Below are positions 1 to 5,479 of a stretch of 5,479 nt of DNA, one piece after another. Location of the stretch: positions 1 to 5,479 of the forward strand of contig NZ_JALNWM010000218.1 in NCBI RefSeq assembly GCF_023230885.1, in the 5' to 3' direction. Each line of letters begins with the position of its first letter. Position 1 is the stretch's first letter. The DNA comes from Desulfocurvus sp. Lineage in GTDB: Bacteria; Desulfobacterota; Desulfovibrionia; Desulfovibrionales; Desulfovibrionaceae. The notes under the pieces were generated by a model. It was not told where the DNA came from and made no database searches. It saw only the letters and a list, made by a program, of their open reading frames with translations. The position numbers were made by a program, and so were the translations under genes.

Positions 1-123
1 AGTTCGCGACGATACATGCAAGCCGGGGGGATATCAACAGCGCGGGGCCGGGGCCGCCCGGCGGCGCACGCCGCGCCGCGCGGGGGCCCGGCCGGAGGCG
101 CGGCCAGGGCCTGGGGCCTGGGC
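1..123 (-). other. GC-rich stretch downstream of the last gene
   Basis: No supported gene. On the minus strand the sequence after the stop of the two-domain glycosyltransferase is almost pure G and C, with several short self-complementary blocks (for example 61-74, gcggcg-ca-cgccgc), but no stem followed by a T-run on the coding strand, so no intrinsic terminator can be called. A more AT-balanced patch follows at about 11-40. An ATG at 15-17 (minus strand) opens a frame MYRRE that runs off the left edge. It has no clear ribosome binding site, and I do not call it a gene. Confidence 0.4.
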
Positions 124-1332
124 TCAGGCGGGGTCGAAGGGCAGGGTCACGGCCGGGGGGGCGCCGGGCCCCGCGTCCTCGGGCAGCAGCTCCGGGGCCA
201 GGGCCGGGTAGTCGGCGGACAGGGTGTGGCGTACGCCGCCTGCGCCCGCGCGGTCGAATCCGGCCAGCTTGGCGCGCACGGCGTCGGGGCCGCGCAGCAG
301 GCGGTTCAGGTGCAGGATGGACGGGCCGAGGGCCACGCCGAAGGGCCCGCGCGCGCCGGTCAGGCGCTCGTGGACCGGGCGCTGGTAGCGCAGGGCCGGG
401 GTGCGGCGGAAAAGGCGCGGTTGCAGGTCCGGCCACAGGCCCAGCCCGGCCAGGACGCGCTCGCCGTCGGGGTGCAGGGTGCGGCGCGGCAGCAGGAAGA
501 GCCCCATGCCGTGGGCCTGGCCCCGGCGGGCCAGGTCGCGCGCGGCCTGCCAGCCCTGCGGCGTCAGGCGTTCGTCGGCGTCGAGCACGAGCACCCAGTC
601 CGTGGCGCAGGCGTCGAGCATGGCGTTGCGCTGGGCCGCGAAATCGTCGCCCAGGGGCCGGGCCAGGTGGCGCACGGGCGCGGCGCAGCCCGGGTGCTGC
701 GCCGGGGGCGCGTCGGCGTCCCACAGGGCCACCACCTCGGTGGCCCAGGGGGGCACCTGGGCGAAGAATTCCTCCAGCCCCGGGTCGCCCGGGGCCAGGA
801 TGGCCGCCAGGGTCAGGGCCGGAAAGGGCGCCTGGGCGGGCGCCGGCCCCAAGGCCCCGGCCCGGGCGAACAGCCGCCGGGCCAGGGCCCGGCCGGGGTG
901 CCGCTGGTCCTGCGGGTGCAGGCGCAGATGCGCCGTGGCCGGGGTCAGGCCGTGGAGGGTCCAGAGCAGGAAATGGGCCCAGGGCGAGGTGTCGGCCAGC
1001 AGGACCGTGCGACCCCCCGGCCGCGCCCAGGGCGCGTCGGGCCCGGCCAGGGCCGCGCGGGCCAGGGCCGTGTCCAGCTCGCTGACCACGAGGGTCACCT
1101 CCGGGGGCAGGGCGTCGTCCAGGGCCCGGGCCAGGTCGCCCGTGCCCAGGCCGAGCAGCAGCACGCTTGCGCGCGGCTCGCGCTCCAGGGCGCGCAGGCA
1201 GCCGTCCCGCGCGGCGCGCAGGGCCCCGGGCGCCAGGGGCGCGGGCGCGGCGGGCGCGGCCTGCCCGGCGAAGCCGAAGCGCAGCACCTCAGCCGTGTAG
1301 CGCGCGAAGGGATGGGCGTCGGGGCTGGGCAT
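124..1332 (-). CDS. Two-domain protein: Rossmann-like N-terminal domain and family 2-like glycosyltransferase
   Basis: The 402-residue product has two parts. Residues about 10-160 look like a Rossmann fold: VLLLGLGTGDLARAL (58-71) as the glycine-rich loop and VVSELD (82-87) with an acidic end to the next strand, as in class I SAM methyltransferases and also in the nucleotide-binding part of Maf-type flagellin glycosyltransferases. Residues about 170-345 resemble a GT-A family 2 enzyme of the LPS-core type: GDDFAAQRNAMLDAC (228-242), DWVLVLDADERLTP (245-258, with D251-x-D253 as the metal/donor-binding motif), PDLQPRLFRR (301-310) and VHERL (320-324). The first strand and turn of the GT domain (LAAILAPGDPG, VVALWDADAPP) lack the usual K-N-E and S-G-S-x-D residues, so donor binding may be altered. 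The start at 1332 overlaps the GT4 gene by 44 bases, with a weak GAGAA site 5 bases before it. Likely role is flagellin modification, by inference from the operon. Confidence 0.8.
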   Translation of the reverse strand: MPSPDAHPFARYTAEVLRFGFAGQAAPAAPAPLAPGALRAARDGCLRALEREPRASVLLLGLGTGDLARALDDALPPEVTLVVSELDTALARAALAGPDAPWARPGGRTVLLADTSPWAHFLLWTLHGLTPATAHLRLHPQDQRHPGRALARRLFARAGALGPAPAQAPFPALTLAAILAPGDPGLEEFFAQVPPWATEVVALWDADAPPAQHPGCAAPVRHLARPLGDDFAAQRNAMLDACATDWVLVLDADERLTPQGWQAARDLARRGQAHGMGLFLLPRRTLHPDGERVLAGLGLWPDLQPRLFRRTPALRYQRPVHERLTGARGPFGVALGPSILHLNRLLRGPDAVRAKLAGFDRAGAGGVRHTLSADYPALAPELLPEDAGPGAPPAVTLPFDPA

Positions 1333-2425
1333 GGCGGTTCTCGAAGGGCTGGGGTCGGCGCGGGATGCCGGCGGCCCGGGCGGGCAGTTCGTCGTAGATG
1401 TCCATGAGCCGCGCGGCCACCACGCGGGTGTCGAACAGCGCGCGGGCCTTGGCCCGGCCCGCCTGGCCCATGCGCCGGGCCAGGGCCGGGTCGGTCAGCA
1501 GCCGGACCAGGGCGGCGGCGTACGCCTCGGGCGTGGCGGCCACAAGGCCGGTGACCCCGTGCTCCACCAGCTCCAGCTGGGCGTTGTCCCTAAGGCCCGG
1601 GCAGGGATGGGTGACCACGGGCAGCCCGGCGGCCATGGCCTCGGCGATGACCATGCCGAAGGTCTCCCCCGTGTCGTTGGCGTGGGCCAGCACGCCGAGG
1701 CCGCTGAAGAACTCCGCCAGGGCCGCGTCGTCGGCCACGGGTTCCATGAAGCGCACCCGCGCCCCCAGGCCCCGGGCGGCGGTCCATTCCCGGGCCTGCC
1801 TGGTGCCGCCGATGATGCGGTATTCGACCCCGGGCACGCGCGCCAGCAGGCGGGGCAGGAACTCCAGGGCCAGGGCCGACCATTTGCCCGGGTCCGCCCG
1901 CGACACGCGGCCCACCACGGGCGGGGCGCCGGGGGTCGGCCCCGGGCAGGCGGCGAAGGCGGCTGTATCCACGGGATTGTAGAGAACGCGGTGGCGCGGG
2001 CCTGAAACGTCCACGCCGTGCACGGCGGCGTAGCGGCGCAGGCAGAAGGCGGAAACGAAAAGGTGGCGGTCGATGACGGCGGCCCGGGGGCTGGGGTCGT
2101 AGCGGCCGAAGACGTTGGTTTCCACCACCGCCGCCACCCCGGCCAGGGCCACGGAACGCAGCAGGCGCGGCTCGGGCCAGCCCGCGCGGTGCAGGTGGAT
2201 GATGTCCGGGGTGGTGCGCTCGGCGGTGCGCAGCAGGTCCGGGCCCACATGGACGGGGATGCCCAGGGCCGTGAGCTGCGCCCGGCGCGGCCCGTCGGCA
2301 AAGGCATGGACCACGGGGCGGTAGCGCCCGGGATCCAGGGCGGCGGCCAGCAGCTGCATGGCCTTCTCCGTGCCGCCCAGGCCCAGGCCACCGCAGACGT
2401 GCAGCACCGTGCGCGGAGCGCTCAT
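1289..2425 (-). CDS. Glycosyltransferase, GT-B fold, family 4-like
   Basis: Predicted cytoplasmic enzyme that transfers a sugar from a nucleotide-sugar donor, probably with retention of configuration (established for the GT4 family). The 378 residues match the usual length. The N-terminal acceptor domain opens with HVCGGLGLGGTEKAM (about 9-23), the glycine-rich loop of GT4 enzymes, and continues to about residue 165. The C-terminal donor domain has VGRVSRADPGKW (171-182), whose R173 and K181 fit the basic residues that contact the donor phosphates, and the E-x7-E motif E254-TFGMVIA-E262 followed by AMAAGLPVV and VEHGVTGLVA. No signal peptide or membrane helix is seen. A basic, proline-rich tail (about 350-378) overlaps the next gene. 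It lies 11 bases after fliS with only a weak GGGGCGG binding site, so translation is probably coupled. Operon position suggests flagellin glycosylation; an LPS or other polysaccharide role cannot be excluded. Donor and acceptor cannot be told. Confidence 0.9.
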   Translation of the reverse strand: MSAPRTVLHVCGGLGLGGTEKAMQLLAAALDPGRYRPVVHAFADGPRRAQLTALGIPVHVGPDLLRTAERTTPDIIHLHRAGWPEPRLLRSVALAGVAAVVETNVFGRYDPSPRAAVIDRHLFVSAFCLRRYAAVHGVDVSGPRHRVLYNPVDTAAFAACPGPTPGAPPVVGRVSRADPGKWSALALEFLPRLLARVPGVEYRIIGGTRQAREWTAARGLGARVRFMEPVADDAALAEFFSGLGVLAHANDTGETFGMVIAEAMAAGLPVVTHPCPGLRDNAQLELVEHGVTGLVAATPEAYAAALVRLLTDPALARRMGQAGRAKARALFDTRVVAARLMDIYDELPARAAGIPRRPQPFENRHAQPRRPSLRALHG

Positions 2426-2436
2426 GGCCGCCCCGC

Positions 2437-2991
2437 TCAGCCCTGGCGCGAGGGGCCGTAGGTGCCGGGCATGGCGCCCTTGTGCGCCGGGCGCAGCACC
2501 GCCTTGGGGCCGTACGTCCCCTGGGGCTGGGCCCGGGGCGCGGGGGGCTCCGGGGCCGTTTCGGCGCGGGGGCCGGGGGCGGCGGGCTCGGGCCGGGGCG
2601 CGGGCGCCTCGGCGGGGGTCTCGGGGACGGCGTTCTTGATGCGGCTGAAGGCGTCGCGCAGGGAATCCAGGATGCGGACGACCTCGTCGATGACCTCGGG
2701 GCGCATCTCCATGTTGGCCCGCAGCAGGCGCGTGTTGCAGTAGAAATAGAGCTGGTGGAGATTGGCGGCCAGTTCGCCGCCCTTCTCCGGGTTCAGGCTC
2801 TCGTCCAGCTCGGATATCACGTCCATGGCCCGCGAGATGAGCATGCCCTTGTTGGCGTAGTCGCGTTCGGCCATGCAGGCCTTGGCCTGGTTCAGGTACT
2901 TGATCGCCCCGTCGTAGAGCAGGATCAGCAGGTCGGCCTGGGTTGTGGTGGTGACCTGGGTCTGGAAGTACGCCTTGGCGGCCTTGAGCAT
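2437..2991 (-). CDS. fliS: Flagellin export chaperone FliS with a long Pro/Ala-rich C-terminal tail
   Basis: Cytoplasmic chaperone that binds the C-terminal D0 helix of flagellin, prevents early polymerisation and delivers it to the export gate. Residues 1-120 carry the four-helix FliS fold: AYFQTQV at the N-terminus, LLILLYDGAIKYLNQA (21-36), the SRAMDVISELDESLNPEKGG segment (about 53-72), and LHQLYFYCNTRLLRANMEM (about 78-96) followed by VVRILDSLRDAF. Typical FliS proteins stop at about 125-135 residues; this one has 184. The extra 60 residues are a low-complexity Pro/Ala/Glu linker (about 121-157) and an end segment with two copies of GTYGP (158-162 and 176-180). The tail sequence is more GC-rich than the core. 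The gene sits between fliD and the first glycosyltransferase, 11 bases from the latter. Identity is firm; the function of the tail is unknown. Confidence 0.95.
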   Translation of the reverse strand: MLKAAKAYFQTQVTTTTQADLLILLYDGAIKYLNQAKACMAERDYANKGMLISRAMDVISELDESLNPEKGGELAANLHQLYFYCNTRLLRANMEMRPEVIDEVVRILDSLRDAFSRIKNAVPETPAEAPAPRPEPAAPGPRAETAPEPPAPRAQPQGTYGPKAVLRPAHKGAMPGTYGPSRQG

Positions 2992-2997
2992 GGGAAA

Positions 2998-3003
2998 TCT
3001 CCG
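2998..3003 (-). promoter_or_regulatory. Ribosome binding site of fliS
   Basis: CGGAGA on the minus strand lies in the 22-base gap after the fliD stop, with 6 bases between it and the ATG at 2991. It supports the start that gives the conserved FliS N-terminus. Confidence 0.6.
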
Positions 3004-3013
3004 GGGTCTTGCG

Positions 3014-4678
3014 TTACGAGGACGAGGAGGACAGCTGCTTTGTCTGCTTTTCCAGGGACGCCTTCATGTTTTCGTAGTAGGACAGCGTCGACTCCAGGCG
3101 CGCGAAGCGCAGCCGCAGGGACTTTTCTGTGCGCGCGATGCGGTCTTCCTCGTAGGAGATCTTCTTGTTTATGTTGTTGATGATGTTCTGGTAGTTCTTT
3201 TGCAGAATATGCAGCGGCCCGGACACCGAGCTGGTCAGGTCCGTCAGCTTTTCGCTGATTTCGCCGGCCTTGCCGAGCTTGAGATGCACCGTTCCGGTCA
3301 TGGTGCTCGACGGCGTGAGGTTGCTGACGTTGAGCACCAGACCGGCCACGGACGTGTTGGCCGGGCCGGTCAGGGTCGAGCCGCTGACGGTGGCGGCATG
3401 CCCGCCGATGGTGGCCGAGACGATGGCCCCCGAGGCGTCGGTAGTGTACTGGACGTCGTAGCTTCCGGCCTGGGTCATGCCCTTGATGTAGCCGCCGAAG
3501 GAGAAGTCCGGCGAGTCGGTCTCGCCCTCGTAGCTCGTGCTGAACAGGGAGGCCAGTTCCTCGGGGTGATCCTTCAGGGCCTTGAGGAAGTCCTCCTGGT
3601 CGATCTGCAAAAGCCCGCGCGTGGGCGAGCCCTCCTCGGCGTCGGTGGTGATGCCGATCTGGCTCAGGGTGGAGATGGCGTCGCCGTCGTAGTCGAAGCC
3701 CAGGCCCTTGCCCGCGGTGATCTCCTTGAGCTGGGAGCTGATGATCTGCAACCCGTAGTTGCCGGTGAGCAGCGAGCCCTGGGCCGTCTGGTCGTTGAAC
3801 TTTGTCAGGTTGATCAGCGCCGTGCGCACCTCGTTGACCTTGTCCACGAAGCCCTGCACGTTTTTCAGGATGGACGCCTCGTCGTTGGCCACGGTGATGA
3901 CCGCGGTTCCGGCATCCTTGACGGTGAAGGTCAGGCCCTCGACCACGTCGGCCACGGTGTTGGACGCGGAGTCGATGGACAGGCCGTCCACGGTGAACTG
4001 GGCGTTCTGGGCGGTCTGGGTCCTGGTCCAGTCGGCGGCGCCGAAGCCTGCCAGGGTCGTGCCCGCGCCGATGGTCACCGTCTTATCCTGACCCATGTCC
4101 ATGCCGCGCACCTGGAGGTGGTAGCTTGCGCCGTCGTAGACGATGCTGGCGCGCACCCCGGGGTTGCCCGGGTCCTTGTTGATCTGGTTGACCAGCGCTT
4201 CGAGGGTCGTTCCGGCGCTGACGTTGATGGACATGGTCTGGGGGGAGGCCGTGCCGTAGGTCAGCTCCAGCACGCCGTCGGCGGCGGTCACGCTGTCGGT
4301 CTTGGTGGCGAAGCCGGTGGCCAGGTTGGTGAAGATGTCGGCCTGGGCGACCTGGGTCACCACCACGGTGTGCGTGCCGGGGACGGCGCTGCTGTCCGCC
4401 GTGGCCGAAACCACGGCGGGGTTGGAGATGTCGCCGGTTTTGACGAAGAATTCGTCCATGGTGTCCATGGTCTGCATGTGCGTCTTGAGGTCCAGGAGCA
4501 TGGTGTTGAGTTCCTGGAAGGCGACCTGCTTGTTCTCCCAATCGGTGCGCCAGGTGATCAGCCGCTGGCGGTGGACGCCCTGGGCCTTGACCATTGCGTC
4601 GACGATGGCGTCGAAGTCCGTGTCGCTGCCAAGTCCGGTGATGCGCACCGCGCCCGAAGTGAGATAATCGCCGGCCAT
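3014..4678 (-). CDS. fliD: Flagellar filament capping protein FliD (HAP2)
   Basis: FliD forms the cap at the distal tip of the filament, where it guides folding and insertion of exported flagellin. The product is 554 residues, a usual length for the family. The N-terminal FliD domain is at about 12-110, beginning ITGLGSDTDFDAIVDAMVKA with the helix ENKQVAFQELNTMLLDLK. A flagellin IN-type segment follows at about 145-195 (MSINVSAGTTLEALVNQIN, then a GVRASIVYDGASYHLQV strand pair). The C-terminal FliD domain runs from about 225 to 500 (ANDEASILKNVQGFVDKVNEV; LLQIDQEDFLKALKDHPEELASLF), and a C-terminal coiled-coil at about 495-550 ends in five serines. A beta-rich stretch at about 400-470 (Thr/Ser/Gly-rich) is probably the exposed variable part. 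There is no signal peptide, as expected for type III export. The start is supported by the GAGGAG site and the sigma-54 promoter upstream; fliS follows after 22 bases. Confidence 0.97.
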   Translation of the reverse strand: MAGDYLTSGAVRITGLGSDTDFDAIVDAMVKAQGVHRQRLITWRTDWENKQVAFQELNTMLLDLKTHMQTMDTMDEFFVKTGDISNPAVVSATADSSAVPGTHTVVVTQVAQADIFTNLATGFATKTDSVTAADGVLELTYGTASPQTMSINVSAGTTLEALVNQINKDPGNPGVRASIVYDGASYHLQVRGMDMGQDKTVTIGAGTTLAGFGAADWTRTQTAQNAQFTVDGLSIDSASNTVADVVEGLTFTVKDAGTAVITVANDEASILKNVQGFVDKVNEVRTALINLTKFNDQTAQGSLLTGNYGLQIISSQLKEITAGKGLGFDYDGDAISTLSQIGITTDAEEGSPTRGLLQIDQEDFLKALKDHPEELASLFSTSYEGETDSPDFSFGGYIKGMTQAGSYDVQYTTDASGAIVSATIGGHAATVSGSTLTGPANTSVAGLVLNVSNLTPSSTMTGTVHLKLGKAGEISEKLTDLTSSVSGPLHILQKNYQNIINNINKKISYEEDRIARTEKSLRLRFARLESTLSYYENMKASLEKQTKQLSSSSS

Positions 4679-4687
4679 GTCGCCTTG

Positions 4688-4693
4688 CTCCTC
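4688..4693 (-). promoter_or_regulatory. Ribosome binding site of fliD
   Basis: GAGGAG on the minus strand, 9 bases before the ATG at 4678. It is the best Shine-Dalgarno match in the window and supports this start for fliD. Confidence 0.75.
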
Positions 4694-4734
4694 GTGTGCA
4701 AAAAATTCCTGGCCAATGCTGCCGCCTTACGGGA

Positions 4735-4750
4735 TGCAAGGTCGGTGCCA
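4735..4750 (-). promoter_or_regulatory. Sigma-54 (RpoN) promoter for the fliD operon
   Basis: The minus strand reads TGGCACCGACCTTGCA. Compared with the sigma-54 consensus TGGCACG-N4-TTGC(A/T), only the weakly conserved seventh base differs. The invariant GG (-24) and GC (-12) are exactly 10 bases apart, as required. The GC lies at 4736-4737, which predicts a start of transcription near 4724 and a leader of about 46 bases before the fliD ATG at 4678. Sigma-54 control of middle or late flagellar genes through an NtrC-type activator is well known in many proteobacteria. No activator binding site could be identified here. Confidence 0.85.
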
Positions 4751-4762
4751 GGAGGGCGACGG

Positions 4763-4790
4763 GCCGGGCCAGGCCCGGGCGGGGCCCGGC
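4763..4790 (-). terminator. Second GC-rich hairpin between flagellin and fliD
   Basis: Minus-strand GCCGGGCC and GGCCCGGC are a perfect 8-bp inverted repeat around a 12-base loop that itself contains the palindrome GCCCGGGC, so alternative pairings are possible. It sits 5 bases after the first hairpin and 12 bases before the sigma-54 promoter. With the first hairpin it probably separates the highly expressed flagellin transcript from the fliD operon. There is no run of T after it, so termination, if real, would be Rho-assisted or depend on structure alone. Confidence 0.42.
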
Positions 4791-4795
4791 TCGGC

Positions 4796-4813
4796 GGCGG
4801 GGTGCGCCCCGCC
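4796..4813 (-). terminator. Hairpin directly after the flagellin stop codon
   Basis: On the minus strand GGCGGGG-CGCA-CCCCGCC forms a perfect 7-bp GC stem with a 4-base loop. The 5' arm begins at the last G of the flagellin TAG. No U-tract follows, so this is not a classical intrinsic terminator. It could pause polymerase, protect the 3' end of an abundant flagellin mRNA, or act together with the second hairpin just downstream. The structure is seen in the sequence; the role is inferred. Confidence 0.45.
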
Positions 4814-5479
4814 TAGCCGCCCAGAAGCTGCATGGCCAGTCGCGGCAGGCTGTTGGCCTGGGCCAGCATGGCCACCGCCGACTGGGTCAGGATCTGCTGG
4901 CGCACGAATTCGGTCATCTCCAGGGCCACGTCGGCATCGGAGATGCGCGACTCCGAGGCCTGGAGGTTTTCGGCCTGGACCTCCAGGTTGGTGATGGTGT
5001 TCTCCAGGCGGTTTTGCAGCGCGCCCAGGCTGGCGCGGATGGTGTCCTTGGAGACGATGGCCTCGTTCAGGGCCACCAGGGCGTTCTGCGCGGCCGACTG
5101 GGTGGAGATGGAGAACCCGGCGCCCACGGAGGACTGGTTGCCCAGGCCCAGGGCCGAGGCCGTGGCCGTGTTGATGCGGATGTAGTAGTAGTCCTCCGAG
5201 CAGTCGTTGCCCGTGCCGAAGTGGATCTTCATCTTGCCCGTCGGGGCCAGGGGGGATCCGTCGTGGGTGTCTCCGGAGAGGTTGCCGTTCAGCAGGTAGA
5301 TGCCGTTGAAGTCCGTGGCGTTGGCGATACGGGTGATTTCCGAGGCCATTGCCTGATACTCGGAGTCGATGATCAGGCGCTGGTCGGAGTTGTAGGTGCC
5401 CGTGGCCGCCTGTTCGGCCAGCTCCTTCATGCGGATGAGCTTTTCGTCGATGACGCCCAGGGCGCCGTCGGCGGTCTGG
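4813..5479 (-). CDS. fliC: Flagellin, C-terminal part (5' end cut by window edge)
   Basis: Structural subunit of the flagellar filament, secreted by the flagellar type III system and polymerised under the FliD cap. About 221 residues are visible; the start lies beyond the right edge. The visible part opens with the conserved N-terminal D1 helix (QTADGALGVIDEKLIRMKEL), then DQRLIIDSEYQAMASEI and the ATDFNGIYLLNGN turn. Only about 55 residues separate this from the C-terminal D1/D0 half (ISTQSAAQNAL, LGALQNRLENTITNLE, SRISDADVALEMTEF, and the end LAMQLLGG). The surface D2/D3 domains of enteric flagellins are therefore nearly absent, as in many short flagellins. The small central region includes a single cysteine (GNDCSEDYYYI, about visible residue 93). 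The stop is TAG, followed at once by GC-rich hairpins. The symbol is generic: genomes of this type often have several flagellin copies, so the paralogue (fliC, flaA, flaB) cannot be told. Confidence 0.96.
   Translation of the reverse strand, partial: QTADGALGVIDEKLIRMKELAEQAATGTYNSDQRLIIDSEYQAMASEITRIANATDFNGIYLLNGNLSGDTHDGSPLAPTGKMKIHFGTGNDCSEDYYYIRINTATASALGLGNQSSVGAGFSISTQSAAQNALVALNEAIVSKDTIRASLGALQNRLENTITNLEVQAENLQASESRISDADVALEMTEFVRQQILTQSAVAMLAQANSLPRLAMQLLGG

Noticed and set aside
1..17. Possible start of another minus-strand gene (ATG at 15-17, MYRRE)
   Set aside because: Only five full codons are in the window and there is no convincing ribosome binding site.
61..74. Palindrome gcggcg-ca-cgccgc as a terminator of the operon
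   Set aside because: The loop is too short unless the stem shrinks to 5 bp, and no T-run follows on the minus strand.
16..1407. A 463-codon open frame on the plus strand across the two-domain transferase
   Set aside because: Low-complexity Gly/Ala/Arg/Gln translation opposite a gene with good glycosyltransferase motifs; stops are rare in any frame at this GC content.
1495..2391. A 298-codon open frame on the minus strand in another frame of the GT4 gene
   Set aside because: Trp/Pro/Arg-rich translation without motifs; the overlapping frame has the E-x7-E and glycine-loop motifs of GT4.
4697..4715. A second sigma-54-like pattern (TGGCCA ... TTTTTTGCA, minus strand)
   Set aside because: The GG and GC are 13 bases apart instead of 10, and it lies downstream of the transcription start predicted from the much better site at 4735-4750.
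2945..4816. A 623-codon open frame on the plus strand across all of fliD
   Set aside because: It is antisense to clear FliD and FliS homology, is rich in Gly/Val/Asp/His in a pattern typical of mirrored codons in GC-rich genomes, and shows no recognisable domain.

Overview
The window is a very GC-rich piece of a bacterial flagellar filament locus, and every gene I can support lies on the minus strand. Read in the direction of transcription (high to low coordinates), it holds the 3' part of a flagellin gene (cut by the right edge), the filament cap gene fliD, the filament chaperone gene fliS, a GT-B (family 4-like) glycosyltransferase, and a two-part protein with an N-terminal Rossmann-like domain and a C-terminal family 2-like glycosyltransferase. 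About 120 bases of GC-rich, apparently non-coding sequence follow at the left edge. The short flagellin, the gene order, a sigma-54 promoter in front of fliD and the base composition suggest a deltaproteobacterium of the Desulfovibrio group (Desulfovibrionaceae). This is inference from sequence character, without any database match.

Layout: flagellin ends at 4813. The 134-base gap to fliD contains two strong GC-rich hairpins just after the flagellin stop (no U-tract), then a near-perfect sigma-54 promoter (TGGCAC-N5-TTGCA, 4735-4750) about 57 bases before the fliD start, and a good ribosome binding site. fliD, fliS, the GT4 gene and the GT2-like gene are then packed with gaps of 22 and 11 bases and an overlap of 44 bases, which looks like one operon driven by the sigma-54 promoter.

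How the genes fit together: flagellin subunits are held by FliS, exported and folded under the FliD cap at the filament tip. Two sugar transferases in the same transcript as the cap and chaperone suggest that flagellin (or another filament protein) is glycosylated in the cytoplasm before export. The most unusual items are the last gene, whose N-terminal half resembles a nucleotide- or SAM-binding fold (possibly related to Maf-type flagellin glycosyltransferases), and the FliS protein, which carries a long Pro/Ala-rich tail ending in two copies of a GTYGP motif.
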